Assembly: GCF_017876595.1 (NCBI RefSeq)
Contig: NZ_JAGIOG010000001.1
Coordinates: 1,736,001 to 1,800,000 of the forward strand
Reading direction: 5' to 3'
DNA length: 64,000 nucleotides
DNA from: Aeromicrobium fastidiosum
Lineage (GTDB): Bacteria; Actinomycetota; Actinomycetes; Propionibacteriales; Nocardioidaceae
Positions 37,578-44,997 of the stretch are shown one piece after another. Under the pieces are notes generated by a model that was not told the origin of the DNA, ran no database searches, and worked only from the letters and a program-made list of their open reading frames with translations. Each line of letters opens with the position of its first letter. The first letter of the stretch is position 1. The position numbers and the translations under genes are program-made.

Positions 37578-38836
37578 CGGGCCACCTCGGGAGTCGTGTC
37601 GGGAACGGTGACGCTCTTCTCGCTCTGCCCCTCGCCGCCGATCGAGTCGTCGGTGCGGGTCAGCCAGCCCTGCTTGTTCATCGTCACGAGCGCGTAGACC
37701 TTGATCGGCAGGGCGATGAACGCGACGACGACGCTGACCAGAGGCAGGAGCCAGATGTCCTGGGGGCGGCGCCGCAGGTGCGACAGGCTGCGGATGCCCC
37801 GGCCGATCATGAGCCATGAGCAGGCCAGGCCGAGCGTCGCCCCAGGGTGCTCGCTGCGCAGCGACAGCACGACGTAGGTCATGGCGACGGCCATCGTGAC
37901 GGGGGTGAAGAGGATCTGCATGACGGTCAGCTGCGAGATGAACGGGACCCGGAAGATCCAGCCGTTGCGGATCGCCGTGAGGTAGCAGCGGTACGAGTTG
38001 CGACTCCACCGGATGCGCTGCTTGACGAAGGCGCGGAACGTGTCGGGGAACATCGACAGGGCGCGGGCGCTGTCCTGGTGGCCGACGCGGTAGCCCTGTG
38101 ACAGCACGAGCCACGTGAGCCGGCCGTCGTCGCCGGCGATGCACTCGCGTCCCAGGAAGATCTCGTGCTCGAGGTCGGCGATACGGGGCAGCACGACGCT
38201 GGACCGGTAGGCGGCGGTGCGTCCCGAGGCGCAGATGACGCCGCCGAACCGTCCCATCGCCGGGGCGTAGTCGCAGTAGCGGAGGTCGATGATCCAGTCG
38301 GCCACGCGACGCCAGATGCTGGTGGAGGGACGGTAGACGTTCTGGCGGGTGCTGACCGCCCCGATCGCGGGATCGGCGAACGGCATCTGCACCGCCGCGA
38401 GGAGTCCCTCGTCCCACGCGGTGTCGGAGTCGACGAGCACGACGAGCTCGGTGTCGACCATGCGCATCCCGACGCCCAGCGCGGACCGCTTGCCGCGGTG
38501 CTGGAACATGACGGCCTCGACGGTGGGGTCACCCAGGGCCTCGATGCGGCGCTGGGCCTCGGTGTCGGCGACGTCGAGCACGATCAGGATGCGGTCGGGT
38601 GCCTGGTGCCGCCACGTCGCCAGGCACCGCATCAGCACGTCGGGATCCTCGTGGAACGACGGGACGACGACCGAGACGGAGGTCTCGAACTCGTTGACGG
38701 TCGGCCGGCTCGTCGCCGACAGCACCTTGCGCAGCAGCCACACGCCCCAGGAGATCGCACCGAACAGGCCGAACGGCACGAGCCACGTCAGCGAGGACGG
38801 CAGCGCCGAGGCGTCGACCGACCACGAGGGTGTCAT
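37574..38836 (-). CDS. Membrane-bound GT2 polysaccharide synthase
   Basis: 420 residues, processive family-2 glycosyltransferase architecture. One N-terminal helix, then a GT-A domain with VSVVVPSFHED, VLVDSDTAWDEG (DxD), AVSTRQNVYRP, ECIAGDDGRLTW (the TED-like acceptor motif position) and QRIRWSRNSYR (the Q/RxxRW motif of hyaluronan, cellulose and chitin synthases), then four to five C-terminal helices. The absence of a PilZ domain argues against c-di-GMP control within this protein. It is coupled by ATGA to the beta-helix membrane protein, so polymer synthesis plus periplasmic modification is a fair inference. Confidence 0.85.
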   Translation of the reverse strand: MTPSWSVDASALPSSLTWLVPFGLFGAISWGVWLLRKVLSATSRPTVNEFETSVSVVVPSFHEDPDVLMRCLATWRHQAPDRILIVLDVADTEAQRRIEALGDPTVEAVMFQHRGKRSALGVGMRMVDTELVVLVDSDTAWDEGLLAAVQMPFADPAIGAVSTRQNVYRPSTSIWRRVADWIIDLRYCDYAPAMGRFGGVICASGRTAAYRSSVVLPRIADLEHEIFLGRECIAGDDGRLTWLVLSQGYRVGHQDSARALSMFPDTFRAFVKQRIRWSRNSYRCYLTAIRNGWIFRVPFISQLTVMQILFTPVTMAVAMTYVVLSLRSEHPGATLGLACSWLMIGRGIRSLSHLRRRPQDIWLLPLVSVVVAFIALPIKVYALVTMNKQGWLTRTDDSIGGEGQSEKSVTVPDTTPEVAR

Positions 38837-38854
38837 CGCGCGTCCTGACGGGGT

Positions 38855-38876
38855 TGGGGGGCGTCCGTCGCCCCCA
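38855..38876 (-). promoter_or_regulatory. GC-rich hairpin in the GT2 leader
   Basis: GGGGGCG (38857-38863) and CGCCCCC (38869-38875) form a 7-bp stem with a 5-nt loop, 20 nt upstream of the GT2 start codon. It may affect translation of the synthase; no partner sequence was seen. Confidence 0.35.
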
Positions 38877-38949
38877 CGACGCTGGAATGCCGCCGAGATC
38901 CCCGTGTCCCGACTGCACCTGACATCGTAGGTGTGGGAGGGTTCACCCC

Positions 38950-39963
38950 GTGTCGGCGAGGTGGCGTCAGATGGTGCGGGGCGGCGTCGGCGTGCTCGGT
39001 CTGCTCGGCGTGCTGCTGCTCGCCTCCGGCTGCGGGGCCGGCGCCCCCGAGCGCGGCTCGCTGCCGGGATGCCCCGACGGTGAGCTCGTCAGCGGGGCAT
39101 CGCAGCTGGTCGACCGGCTCGCGTCGGCCGCCCCCGGCGACGTCCTGCTGCTGCGGCCGGGGACGTACGAAGGGCACTTCGTGATCGACCGGTCCGGGTC
39201 GGCCACGGCCCCCGTCGTCCTGTGCGGGGGACGCGATGCGGTGCTCGACGGCGGGTCGACGGCGGACGGCTACGCACTGCACCTCGAGGGGGCCGACCAC
39301 TGGCGGGTCACGGGAGTCACGGTGAGGGGCGCCGCCAAGGGCATCGTGCTCGACGGCTCGTCCGACAACGAGATCGTCGGCGTGGCGGTCGAGCGGACAG
39401 GCGAGGAGGGGGTGCACCTGCGCCGTCACAGCAGCCGCAACATCGTGCGCGACAGCACCGTCACCGGCACGGGGCTGGCCCGCCGCGACATCGGCGAGGG
39501 CATCTACGTCGGCTCGGCCGAGGGCAGCTGGTGCCGGCTCACCTCGTGCGAGCCCGATCGCAGCGACGGCAACCGGGTGGTCGGCAACCGGGTGTCGGAG
39601 ACGTCGGCCGAGCCGATCGACGTCAAGGAGGGGACGACCGGCGGGCTGCTGAGCGGAAACCACCTCGACGGCACGGGCAGCGACGCGGACTCGCTGATCG
39701 ACGTCAAGGGCAACGGGTGGACGGTCGAGGGCACGATCGGCGCGGGGTCGTCCGGCGACGGTGCCGCGGTCTACCGCATCCTCGACGGCTGGGGGCAGGG
39801 CAACGTCTTTCGCGGCAACCGGTTCGAGGTGCCCGCGTCGGGATGGGCCGTGCAGATCGTCGGTCCGGCACGGTCGCAGGGCAACCTCGTCGACTGCACC
39901 AACGTCGCGGCGGTCTCCGGCCGGCCGGAGACCGCACGGGTGACCCCCGGCGGGTGTCGCTGA
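38950..39963 (+). CDS. Beta-helix lipoprotein (polysaccharide lyase-like fold)
   Basis: 337 residues. Lipoprotein signal peptide: basic start, hydrophobic stretch GVGVLGLLGVLLLA and lipobox LASGC (Cys about 28). The mature part opens with the NosD/chondroitinase-B-like entry ASAAPGDVLLLRPGTYEGHFVIDRSGS and continues as right-handed beta-helix turns (GIVLDGSSDNEIVGVAVERTG, NIVRDSTVTGTG, NRVVGNRVSETSAEPIDVKEG) to the end. Enzymes of this fold include alginate and chondroitin lyases (PL6), but catalytic residues cannot be confirmed here. GTG 38950 is preceded by GGGAGGG. It is divergent from the GT2 gene, 113 bp away. Confidence 0.78.
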   Translation: MSARWRQMVRGGVGVLGLLGVLLLASGCGAGAPERGSLPGCPDGELVSGASQLVDRLASAAPGDVLLLRPGTYEGHFVIDRSGSATAPVVLCGGRDAVLDGGSTADGYALHLEGADHWRVTGVTVRGAAKGIVLDGSSDNEIVGVAVERTGEEGVHLRRHSSRNIVRDSTVTGTGLARRDIGEGIYVGSAEGSWCRLTSCEPDRSDGNRVVGNRVSETSAEPIDVKEGTTGGLLSGNHLDGTGSDADSLIDVKGNGWTVEGTIGAGSSGDGAAVYRILDGWGQGNVFRGNRFEVPASGWAVQIVGPARSQGNLVDCTNVAAVSGRPETARVTPGGCR

Positions 39964-39976
39964 GCCGCGGCGGCGG

Positions 39977-40885
39977 TCAGATCGCGGCGGCCTCCGCCGT
40001 CCGCCTCAGCAACCGGCGACGGTGGACGATCGCATCGGCCGTGAAGACGACCAGCGCGAGCCACACGAGCATGAAGCCGGCCCAGCGGGCGGCGGTCATG
40101 TCCTCGCCGAAGATCGTCAGGCCCACGATGAACTGGATGATCGGGCCGAGGTACTGCAGCAGTCCGATCGTGGTCAGCGACAGGCGTGTCGCGGCGGCCC
40201 CGAACAGGAGCAGGGGGATCGCCGTCACGATGCCCGTGCCGACCAGGAGAGCCATGTTGGCGGGTCCGTCGTGCCCGAACGTGAGGCTGCCGCGCAGCTG
40301 CAGCACCACGAGGAACGTCAGGGCGACGGGGAAGAGGATCGCCGTCTCCATGCCGAGCCCCTCGAACGCGCCGAGGTCGGCCTTCTTCTTCAAGAAGCCG
40401 TAGGTCGCGAACGAGAACGCCACCATCAGCGCGATCCAGGGGAGCCGGCCGTAGTCGATCGTCAGGACGACGACGGCCGACCCGCCGACCGCGATCGCGG
40501 TCCACTGCACGGGGCGCAGCGTCTCCTTGAGGACGAAGACGCCGAGCAGCACCGTCACGAGCGGGTTGATGAAGTAGCCCAGCGAGGTCTCGATGACGTG
40601 TCCGTTGGTGACGCCGTAGATGAACCCGCCCCAGTTGAGGGCGATCGTGACCGAGGCCGCCGTGAGGATCAGCATCAGCCGGCGGTCGCGGGCGATGGCC
40701 CGGAACTGGGCCCACCGGCCCATCGCGGTGATCGCCACGAGCACGAACACCATCGACCAGACGAAGCGGTGGGCGAGCACCTCGAGCGCGCCGGCCGGCT
40801 CGAGCAGCGGCCAGTAGAGCGGGAAGAACCCCCAGCACAGGTAGGCGCTGACGCCGAAGGCCACGCCGCGGCGGGAGTCGTTCAC
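39977..40885 (-). CDS. rarD: RarD-type EamA-family permease
   Basis: 302 residues with about ten helices in two EamA halves. The N-terminal GVSAYLCWGFFPLYWPLLEPAGALEVLAHRFVWSMVFVL is diagnostic for RarD, followed by VTNGHVIETSLGYFINPLVTVLLGVFVLKE. The family (drug/metabolite transporter superfamily) is linked to chloramphenicol tolerance, but its natural substrate is unclear. Start GTG 40885 lies 6 nt downstream of a TACGCT -10 box on this strand. Confidence 0.9.
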   Translation of the reverse strand: MNDSRRGVAFGVSAYLCWGFFPLYWPLLEPAGALEVLAHRFVWSMVFVLVAITAMGRWAQFRAIARDRRLMLILTAASVTIALNWGGFIYGVTNGHVIETSLGYFINPLVTVLLGVFVLKETLRPVQWTAIAVGGSAVVVLTIDYGRLPWIALMVAFSFATYGFLKKKADLGAFEGLGMETAILFPVALTFLVVLQLRGSLTFGHDGPANMALLVGTGIVTAIPLLLFGAAATRLSLTTIGLLQYLGPIIQFIVGLTIFGEDMTAARWAGFMLVWLALVVFTADAIVHRRRLLRRTAEAAAI

Positions 40886-40891
40886 CCGCCG

Positions 40892-40897
40892 AGCGTA
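40892..40897 (-). promoter_or_regulatory. -10 box of rarD, leaderless spacing
   Basis: TACGCT on the minus strand, 6 nt before GTG 40885. Confidence 0.45.
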
Positions 40898-40929
40898 CGC
40901 CGCGGGGAGGCCTGGTGGACGATGGGGCG

Positions 40930-41523
40930 ATGACCGACATCCCCCGCTGGTTCACCGACACCAAGGACGGCCACTCGCAGTGGTACGTCGACCGGTTCCG
41001 CACGCTGGCCGCGGAGGGTGCCGATCTCGCGGGGGAGGCCCGGCTCGTCGACGCGATCGTCGCTCCCGGCTCGCGCGTCCTCGACGCGGGATGCGGACCG
41101 GGACGGCTCGGGGCCGTGCTGCACGACCGGGGGCACACCGTCGTCGGGGTCGACGCCGATCCCGTGCTGATCGCCGCCGCGACCGAGGACCACCCGGGTC
41201 CGCGGTGGCTCGTCGGCGACCTCAGCACGCTCGACCTCACCGCCGACGAGGAGCCGTTCGACCTGGCGGTCGTCGCCGGCAACGTCATGGTGTTCGTGGC
41301 GCCCGGCACCGAGGTGGCCGTGCTGCGGTCGCTGGCCCGGCACGTCCGTCCCGGGGGCCGCGTCGTGCTGGGGTTCGCGACCGACCGCGAGCTCTCGCTC
41401 GCCGACTTCGACGCCGCGGTGGAGGGCGCTGGACTCGTGCTCGAGCAACGCTTCGCGACCTGGGACCTCGTCCCGGTCGACGACGCCTCCGACTTCGCGG
41501 TGACGTTCCTGCGCGTCCCCTGA
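40930..41523 (+). CDS. Class I SAM-dependent methyltransferase
   Basis: 197 residues. SAM-binding motif I is VLDAGCGPGRLGAVLHDRGHTVVGVDAD (about 53-80); motif II FDLAVVAGNVMVFV; motif III LARHVRPGGRVVLGFATDREL. No extra domains, so the acceptor cannot be predicted. The ATG at 40930 follows a GACGAT -10-like hexamer by 6 nt. It is divergent from rarD with only 44 bp between starts. Confidence 0.82.
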   Translation: MTDIPRWFTDTKDGHSQWYVDRFRTLAAEGADLAGEARLVDAIVAPGSRVLDAGCGPGRLGAVLHDRGHTVVGVDADPVLIAAATEDHPGPRWLVGDLSTLDLTADEEPFDLAVVAGNVMVFVAPGTEVAVLRSLARHVRPGGRVVLGFATDRELSLADFDAAVEGAGLVLEQRFATWDLVPVDDASDFAVTFLRVP

Positions 41524-41537
41524 TCCGGAGCGTCCCC

Positions 41538-41649
41538 GGGGACGTCATCACCGACGCTGCGACCCAGGTACCGACGTGATGACGTCCGACCGTCCGACCG
41601 GGGACGTCATCATGGCGGTGGCCATCCAGGTACTGACGTGATGACGTCC
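41538..41649 (+). repeat. Two tandem 50-nt palindromic repeats
   Basis: Units 41538-41587 and 41600-41649 each begin GGGGACGTCATCA and end GTGATGACGTCC, forming 11-12-bp stems; they are joined by a 12-nt linker. The interiors differ (CCGACGCTGCGA versus TGGCGGTGGCCA) but share CCAGGTAC-GACG before the right arm. They lie between the methyltransferase stop and the MerR-type promoter of the SDR gene. Confidence 0.7.
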
Positions 41650-41659
41650 TGGCTTCGAG

Positions 41660-41690
41660 TTGCGCTGGAGTGCGCTCCAGGTCGTAGCGT
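41660..41690 (+). promoter_or_regulatory. MerR-type promoter with 19-bp spacer and central dyad
   Basis: TTGCGC (41660-41665) and TAGCGT (41685-41690) are separated by 19 bp, and the perfect dyad CTGGAGTGCGCTCCAG (41665-41680) sits in the spacer. Long spacers with an internal dyad are the hallmark of MerR/SoxR-family activation. The -10 is 6 nt from ATG 41697, so the transcript should be leaderless. No merR gene lies in the window. Confidence 0.65.
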
Positions 41691-41696
41691 CGATGC

Positions 41697-42530
41697 ATGA
41701 CTGACAACGCCTCCAAGACCTGGTTCATCACCGGCACGTCGCGCGGCTTCGGCCGCGAGTGGACGATCGCCGCCCTCGAGCGTGGCGACCGAGTCGCCGC
41801 GACGGCCCGCAACACCGACTCCCTCGACGACCTCGTGGAGCGGTTCGGCGACGCGATCCTGCCGATCGCCCTCGACGTCAACGACCGAGCTGCCGACGTC
41901 GCGGCCGTCCAGAAGGCGCACGACCACTTCGGCCGGCTCGACGTCGTCGTCAACAACGCCGGCTACGGCCACTTCGGGTTCATCGAGGAGATCACCGAGG
42001 ACGAGGCCCGGGCGCAGATCGAGACCAACCTGTTCGGCGCGCTCTGGGTCACGCAGGCGGCGCTGCCGTTCCTGCGCGAGCAGGGCTCGGGCCACATCAT
42101 CCAGGTGTCGTCGATCGGCGGCATCTCGGCGTTCCCGCTGGTGGGCATCTACCACGCCTCCAAGTGGGGCCTCGAGGGCTTCTCCCAGGCGCTCGCGCAG
42201 GAGGTCGCCGACTTCGGCATCCACGTGACCCTCGTCGAGCCCGGTGGCTTCTCGACCGACTGGAGCGGCGACTCGGCGTCGCGTTCCGAGGAGAACCCCG
42301 CGTACGCCGACGTCCGTCGCAGGACGATGGAGCAGCGCAGCTCGCGCAACGCCACCCCCGGCGATCCGCACGCGTCCGCCGCCGCGATCCTCGACGTCGT
42401 CGACGCCGAGGTGCCGCCGCTGCGGGTCTTCTTCGGTACGGCCCCGCTCGGCATCGCCAAGGCCGACTACGCCAAGCGCCTGGAGACCTGGGAGCAGTGG
42501 AACCACGTCGCCGAGAAGGCACAGGGCTGA
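41697..42530 (+). CDS. Classical short-chain dehydrogenase/reductase
   Basis: 277 residues. NAD(P)-binding loop ITGTSRGFGREW (TGxxxGxG, about 11-22), VNNAGYG, active-site Ser in IIQVSSIGG and Tyr-x3-Lys in YHASKWGLEGFSQALAQE. The sequence style is of the broad actinobacterial SDR group often annotated as oxidoreductase of unknown substrate; the long C-terminus (after about 190) probably shapes substrate binding. A MerR-type promoter stands directly in front, suggesting induction by a xenobiotic or redox signal (inference). Confidence 0.87.
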   Translation: MTDNASKTWFITGTSRGFGREWTIAALERGDRVAATARNTDSLDDLVERFGDAILPIALDVNDRAADVAAVQKAHDHFGRLDVVVNNAGYGHFGFIEEITEDEARAQIETNLFGALWVTQAALPFLREQGSGHIIQVSSIGGISAFPLVGIYHASKWGLEGFSQALAQEVADFGIHVTLVEPGGFSTDWSGDSASRSEENPAYADVRRRTMEQRSSRNATPGDPHASAAAILDVVDAEVPPLRVFFGTAPLGIAKADYAKRLETWEQWNHVAEKAQG

Positions 42531-42676
42531 CCCCTCCCCGAGGGTGGTGACCTTGTCGCCCGTCCTTCAGGCCATCGGCGACCTGGTCGTCCTTGCCGGG
42601 TCCGGGCGGTGCCGCAGTCGTCCATCACGGGCGTGACAGGCGACTGACGCACCGCTGGGTGACGAGGACGATGGGC

Positions 42677-42682
42677 TAGCCT
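42677..42682 (+). promoter_or_regulatory. -10 box of the TIGR02206 gene, leaderless spacing
   Basis: TAGCCT ends 7 nt before ATG 42690. Confidence 0.45.
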
Positions 42683-42689
42683 CGCGGTC

Positions 42690-43406
42690 ATGATGCTGGC
42701 CGCTGACGAGCGCTTCGAGGCCTACGGCACGTCGCATGTGACGGTGCTGGTGGTCTTCGCGGTCGGCGTCGTGGTCGCGATCGTCGCAGGACGCCGGCTC
42801 AGCGGCGGCGACCGCGAGCAGCTCGTGCGGCGGACGTTCGCGGTCGTCCTGCTGTGCGTCACGATCCCGTTGCAGGTCCTGCAGCTGACGCCCGACGAGT
42901 GGAACCTGCGGACGTCCCTGCCGTTCCAGCTGTGCGACCTGGCCTGGATGTTCGCCGCCCACGCGCTCTGGACCCGCAACCGGCTCACGTCGACCATCAC
43001 CTACCTGTGGGGCATCACGCTCACGACCCAGGGCATGCTGACGCCCGATCTCGCGTCGGACTTCCCGGAGCCGCGGTTCCTGATGTTCTGGGGCATGCAC
43101 GTGCTGATCGTGTGGGCGTCGTTCTTCCTCGTCGTGGGGCTGCGCATCCTGCCGACCTGGCAGACGTACCGCCGCACGGTCGCCGTGACCCTCACGTGGG
43201 CGGTCGCGGCCTACGTCTTCAACGTGGTCGCCGGCACCAACTACGGCTATCTCAACCGGCTGCCGCAGAACGCGTCCCTGCTCGACCACCTCGGCCCGTG
43301 GCCGCTCTACGTCGTGCTCGAGATCGCGATCGTCGCGGCGGTGTGGGCGCTGCTGACGTGGCCCTGGACCCGCGCGAGCGTGCGCGAGACGTCCAGGGTC
43401 GCCTGA
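42690..43406 (+). CDS. TIGR02206-family integral membrane protein (YwaF-like)
   Basis: 238 residues with about seven helices. Recognised by the family segments PFQLCDLAWMFAAHALWTRNR, GITLTTQGMLTPDL, FWGMHVLIVWASFFLVVGLR and the highly characteristic NVVAGTNYGYLNRLP. The role of the family is unknown. ATG 42690 is the first of two tandem ATG-like codons. A 21-bp palindrome follows the gene and separates it from nuoA2. Confidence 0.82.
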   Translation: MMLAADERFEAYGTSHVTVLVVFAVGVVVAIVAGRRLSGGDREQLVRRTFAVVLLCVTIPLQVLQLTPDEWNLRTSLPFQLCDLAWMFAAHALWTRNRLTSTITYLWGITLTTQGMLTPDLASDFPEPRFLMFWGMHVLIVWASFFLVVGLRILPTWQTYRRTVAVTLTWAVAAYVFNVVAGTNYGYLNRLPQNASLLDHLGPWPLYVVLEIAIVAAVWALLTWPWTRASVRETSRVA

Positions 43407-43412
43407 CGCCCA

Positions 43413-43471
43413 AGATGTCGGCACTTATCGACCGCACCACGGTCCGGAAAGGTCGATAAGTGCCGACATCT
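43413..43471. repeat. 21-bp perfect inverted repeat
   Basis: Arms GATGTCGGCACTTATCGACC (43414-43433) and its exact complement (43451-43470), extended one further pair outward, around a 17-nt loop. It starts 7 nt after the TIGR02206 stop and ends 37 nt before nuoA2. It could terminate the upstream transcript or be a mobile palindromic repeat. Confidence 0.75.
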
Positions 43472-43495
43472 CGTGGGCCGGGGTCGGATCTTGCC

Positions 43496-43501
43496 TAGAG
43501 T
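43496..43501 (+). promoter_or_regulatory. -10 box of the second nuo cluster, leaderless spacing
   Basis: TAGAGT ends 7 nt before the nuoA2 ATG. No CRP-type site is seen here, unlike the first nuo operon, so the two clusters are probably expressed under different conditions. Confidence 0.5.
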
Positions 43502-43508
43502 GTCTGCC

Positions 43509-43874
43509 ATGGACGCCTACCTCGAGCAGTACGCGGCGGTCGGCGCGATCGTCGTGGCCGGCGTCCTGCTCGCGACCGCGATGCTGGGCGTCAACCGCCT
43601 CATGCGCCCACAGGTCGCGTCGCGCGACAAGCTCACGACGTACGAGTCGGGGGTCGACCCGGTCGGGCAGGGCTGGTCGCAGTCGACGGTCCGCTACTAC
43701 GTCTACGCCTTCCTCTACGTCATCTTCGCGGTCGACGCGGTGTTCCTGTTCCCGTGGGCGCTGGTGCTGGAGCAGATCGGCCACGCCGCCGCCGTCGAGA
43801 TGGGCGTCTTCGTCGGCGTCCTCGCGGTCGGTCTCGCCTACGCGTGGCGCAAGGGGGTGCTGTCGTGGACGTGA
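43509..43874 (+). CDS. nuoA2: NADH-quinone oxidoreductase subunit A, second copy
   Basis: 121 residues, three helices. Retains the loop [18 protein letters not shown] and the acidic second helix [26 protein letters not shown], where the Glu of NuoA1 (FDIE) is replaced by Ala-Val-Asp-Ala. First gene of a ten-gene set A,B,C,H,I,J,K,L,M,N. Overlaps nuoB2. Confidence 0.92.
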   Translation: MDAYLEQYAAVGAIVVAGVLLATAMLGVNRLMRPQVASRDKLTTYESGVDPVGQGWSQSTVRYYVYAFLYVIFAVDAVFLFPWALVLEQIGHAAAVEMGVFVGVLAVGLAYAWRKGVLSWT

Positions 43875-44434
43875 CCGGAGCCGTCGACCTGCCGATGCCG
43901 ACCCTGGCGGCGCCGACCCTCGGTGCGGGGTCGCAGAACGCGCCGAAGGCCGCCCGTTACCTGCTCAACTGGGGGCGCAAGTACTCCCTGTGGGTCTTCA
44001 ACTTCGGCCTGGCCTGCTGCGCGATCGAGTTCATCGCGACGTCGATGTCGCGCCACGACTTCATCCGGCTCGGCGTCATCCCGTTCGCGCCGGGTCCGCG
44101 GCAGGCTGACCTGATGGTCGTGTCGGGCACCGTCACCGACAAGATGGCACCGGCCATCAAGCGCCTCTACGACCAGATGCCGGAGCCCAAGTACGTCATC
44201 AGCTTCGGCTCGTGCGCCAACTCCGGCGGGCCCTACTGGGACTCGTACTGCGTCACCAAGGGCGTCGACCAGATCATCCCCGTCGACGTCTACGTGCCCG
44301 GGTGCCCGCCCCGGCCCGAGGCCCTGCTCGACGGCATCGTCCAGCTGCAGGCCAAGATCGCCGGTGAGAACCTCGCCGAGCGCTACGCCCGCCCGGCGAC
44401 ATCGCTGCTGAGCCCCCGCATCGAGGCACCGTGA
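43871..44434 (+). CDS. nuoB2: NADH-quinone oxidoreductase subunit B, second copy
   Basis: 187 residues. All N2 ligands remain: [21 protein letters not shown] and [26 protein letters not shown] lines the presumed quinone path. GTG 43871 overlaps the nuoA2 stop (GTGA); GTG 43865 is an alternative. Conservation of N2 implies the protein still receives electrons, although no NuoD or NADH-module partners are encoded in this cluster. Confidence 0.93.
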   Translation: MTGAVDLPMPTLAAPTLGAGSQNAPKAARYLLNWGRKYSLWVFNFGLACCAIEFIATSMSRHDFIRLGVIPFAPGPRQADLMVVSGTVTDKMAPAIKRLYDQMPEPKYVISFGSCANSGGPYWDSYCVTKGVDQIIPVDVYVPGCPPRPEALLDGIVQLQAKIAGENLAERYARPATSLLSPRIEAP

Positions 44435-44997
44435 CCCTCGAGACCAATGCCTTCGGCCCGCCGCACCGGGTCGTCGAGCGTGCTGCCTGGCACGATGCCG
44501 TCGCGGCGCTCGAGGCCGATGGATTCGGCTACTTCGACTGGCTGTCGGCGGTCGACGAGCATCCGGAGGGGTTCCGGCTGGTGCTGCACGTGGCGAGGGT
44601 CCCTTCGACGGGCTCAGGGAGCGGGTCAGGCGGCGGGCTCGAGCACCTGCTGCTGGTGACCTACCTCGACCGCGAGTCGCCGAGCGTCCCCTCGATCGCC
44701 GACGTCTACGCGGGTGCGGCGTGGCACGAGCGCGAGACCCACGAGATGTTCGGCATCGCCTTCACGTCGTCCGCGTCGGGCGAGGCGGTCGACCTCGACC
44801 CGCTGCTGCTGCCCGACGGCTTCGAGGGCCACCCGCTGCGCAAGGAGTTCGTCCTGGCGTCGCGGGTCGCGAAGGCGTGGCCCGGCGCGAAGGAGCCGGG
44901 CGAGAGCGACGCCGACTCGGCGCACTCGCCGGGACGTCGACGGGTCAAGCCGCCCGGCGTCCCCGACGACTGGCTGCAGGACGGTCGCGATGGGTGA
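44431..44997 (+). CDS. nuoC2: NADH-quinone oxidoreductase subunit C, second copy
   Basis: 188 residues. The family core [14 protein letters not shown] and [17 protein letters not shown] is intact. It lacks the long N-terminal extension of NuoC1. An inserted flexible loop ([13 protein letters not shown], about residues 57-69) is encoded by a TTTCGACAGGCTCA-type repeat (44601-44624). Its 3' end overlaps nuoH2 by 8 nt, leaving no room for a nuoD remnant. Confidence 0.9.
   Translation: MTLETNAFGPPHRVVERAAWHDAVAALEADGFGYFDWLSAVDEHPEGFRLVLHVARVPSTGSGSGSGGGLEHLLLVTYLDRESPSVPSIADVYAGAAWHERETHEMFGIAFTSSASGEAVDLDPLLLPDGFEGHPLRKEFVLASRVAKAWPGAKEPGESDADSAHSPGRRRVKPPGVPDDWLQDGRDG
44601..44624 (+). repeat. 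Diverged TTTCGACAGGCTCA repeat inside nuoC2
   Basis: CCCTTCGACGGGCTCAGGGA plus GCGG; it inserts a Ser/Gly-rich loop into NuoC2 that NuoC1 does not have at this place. Confidence 0.6.
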
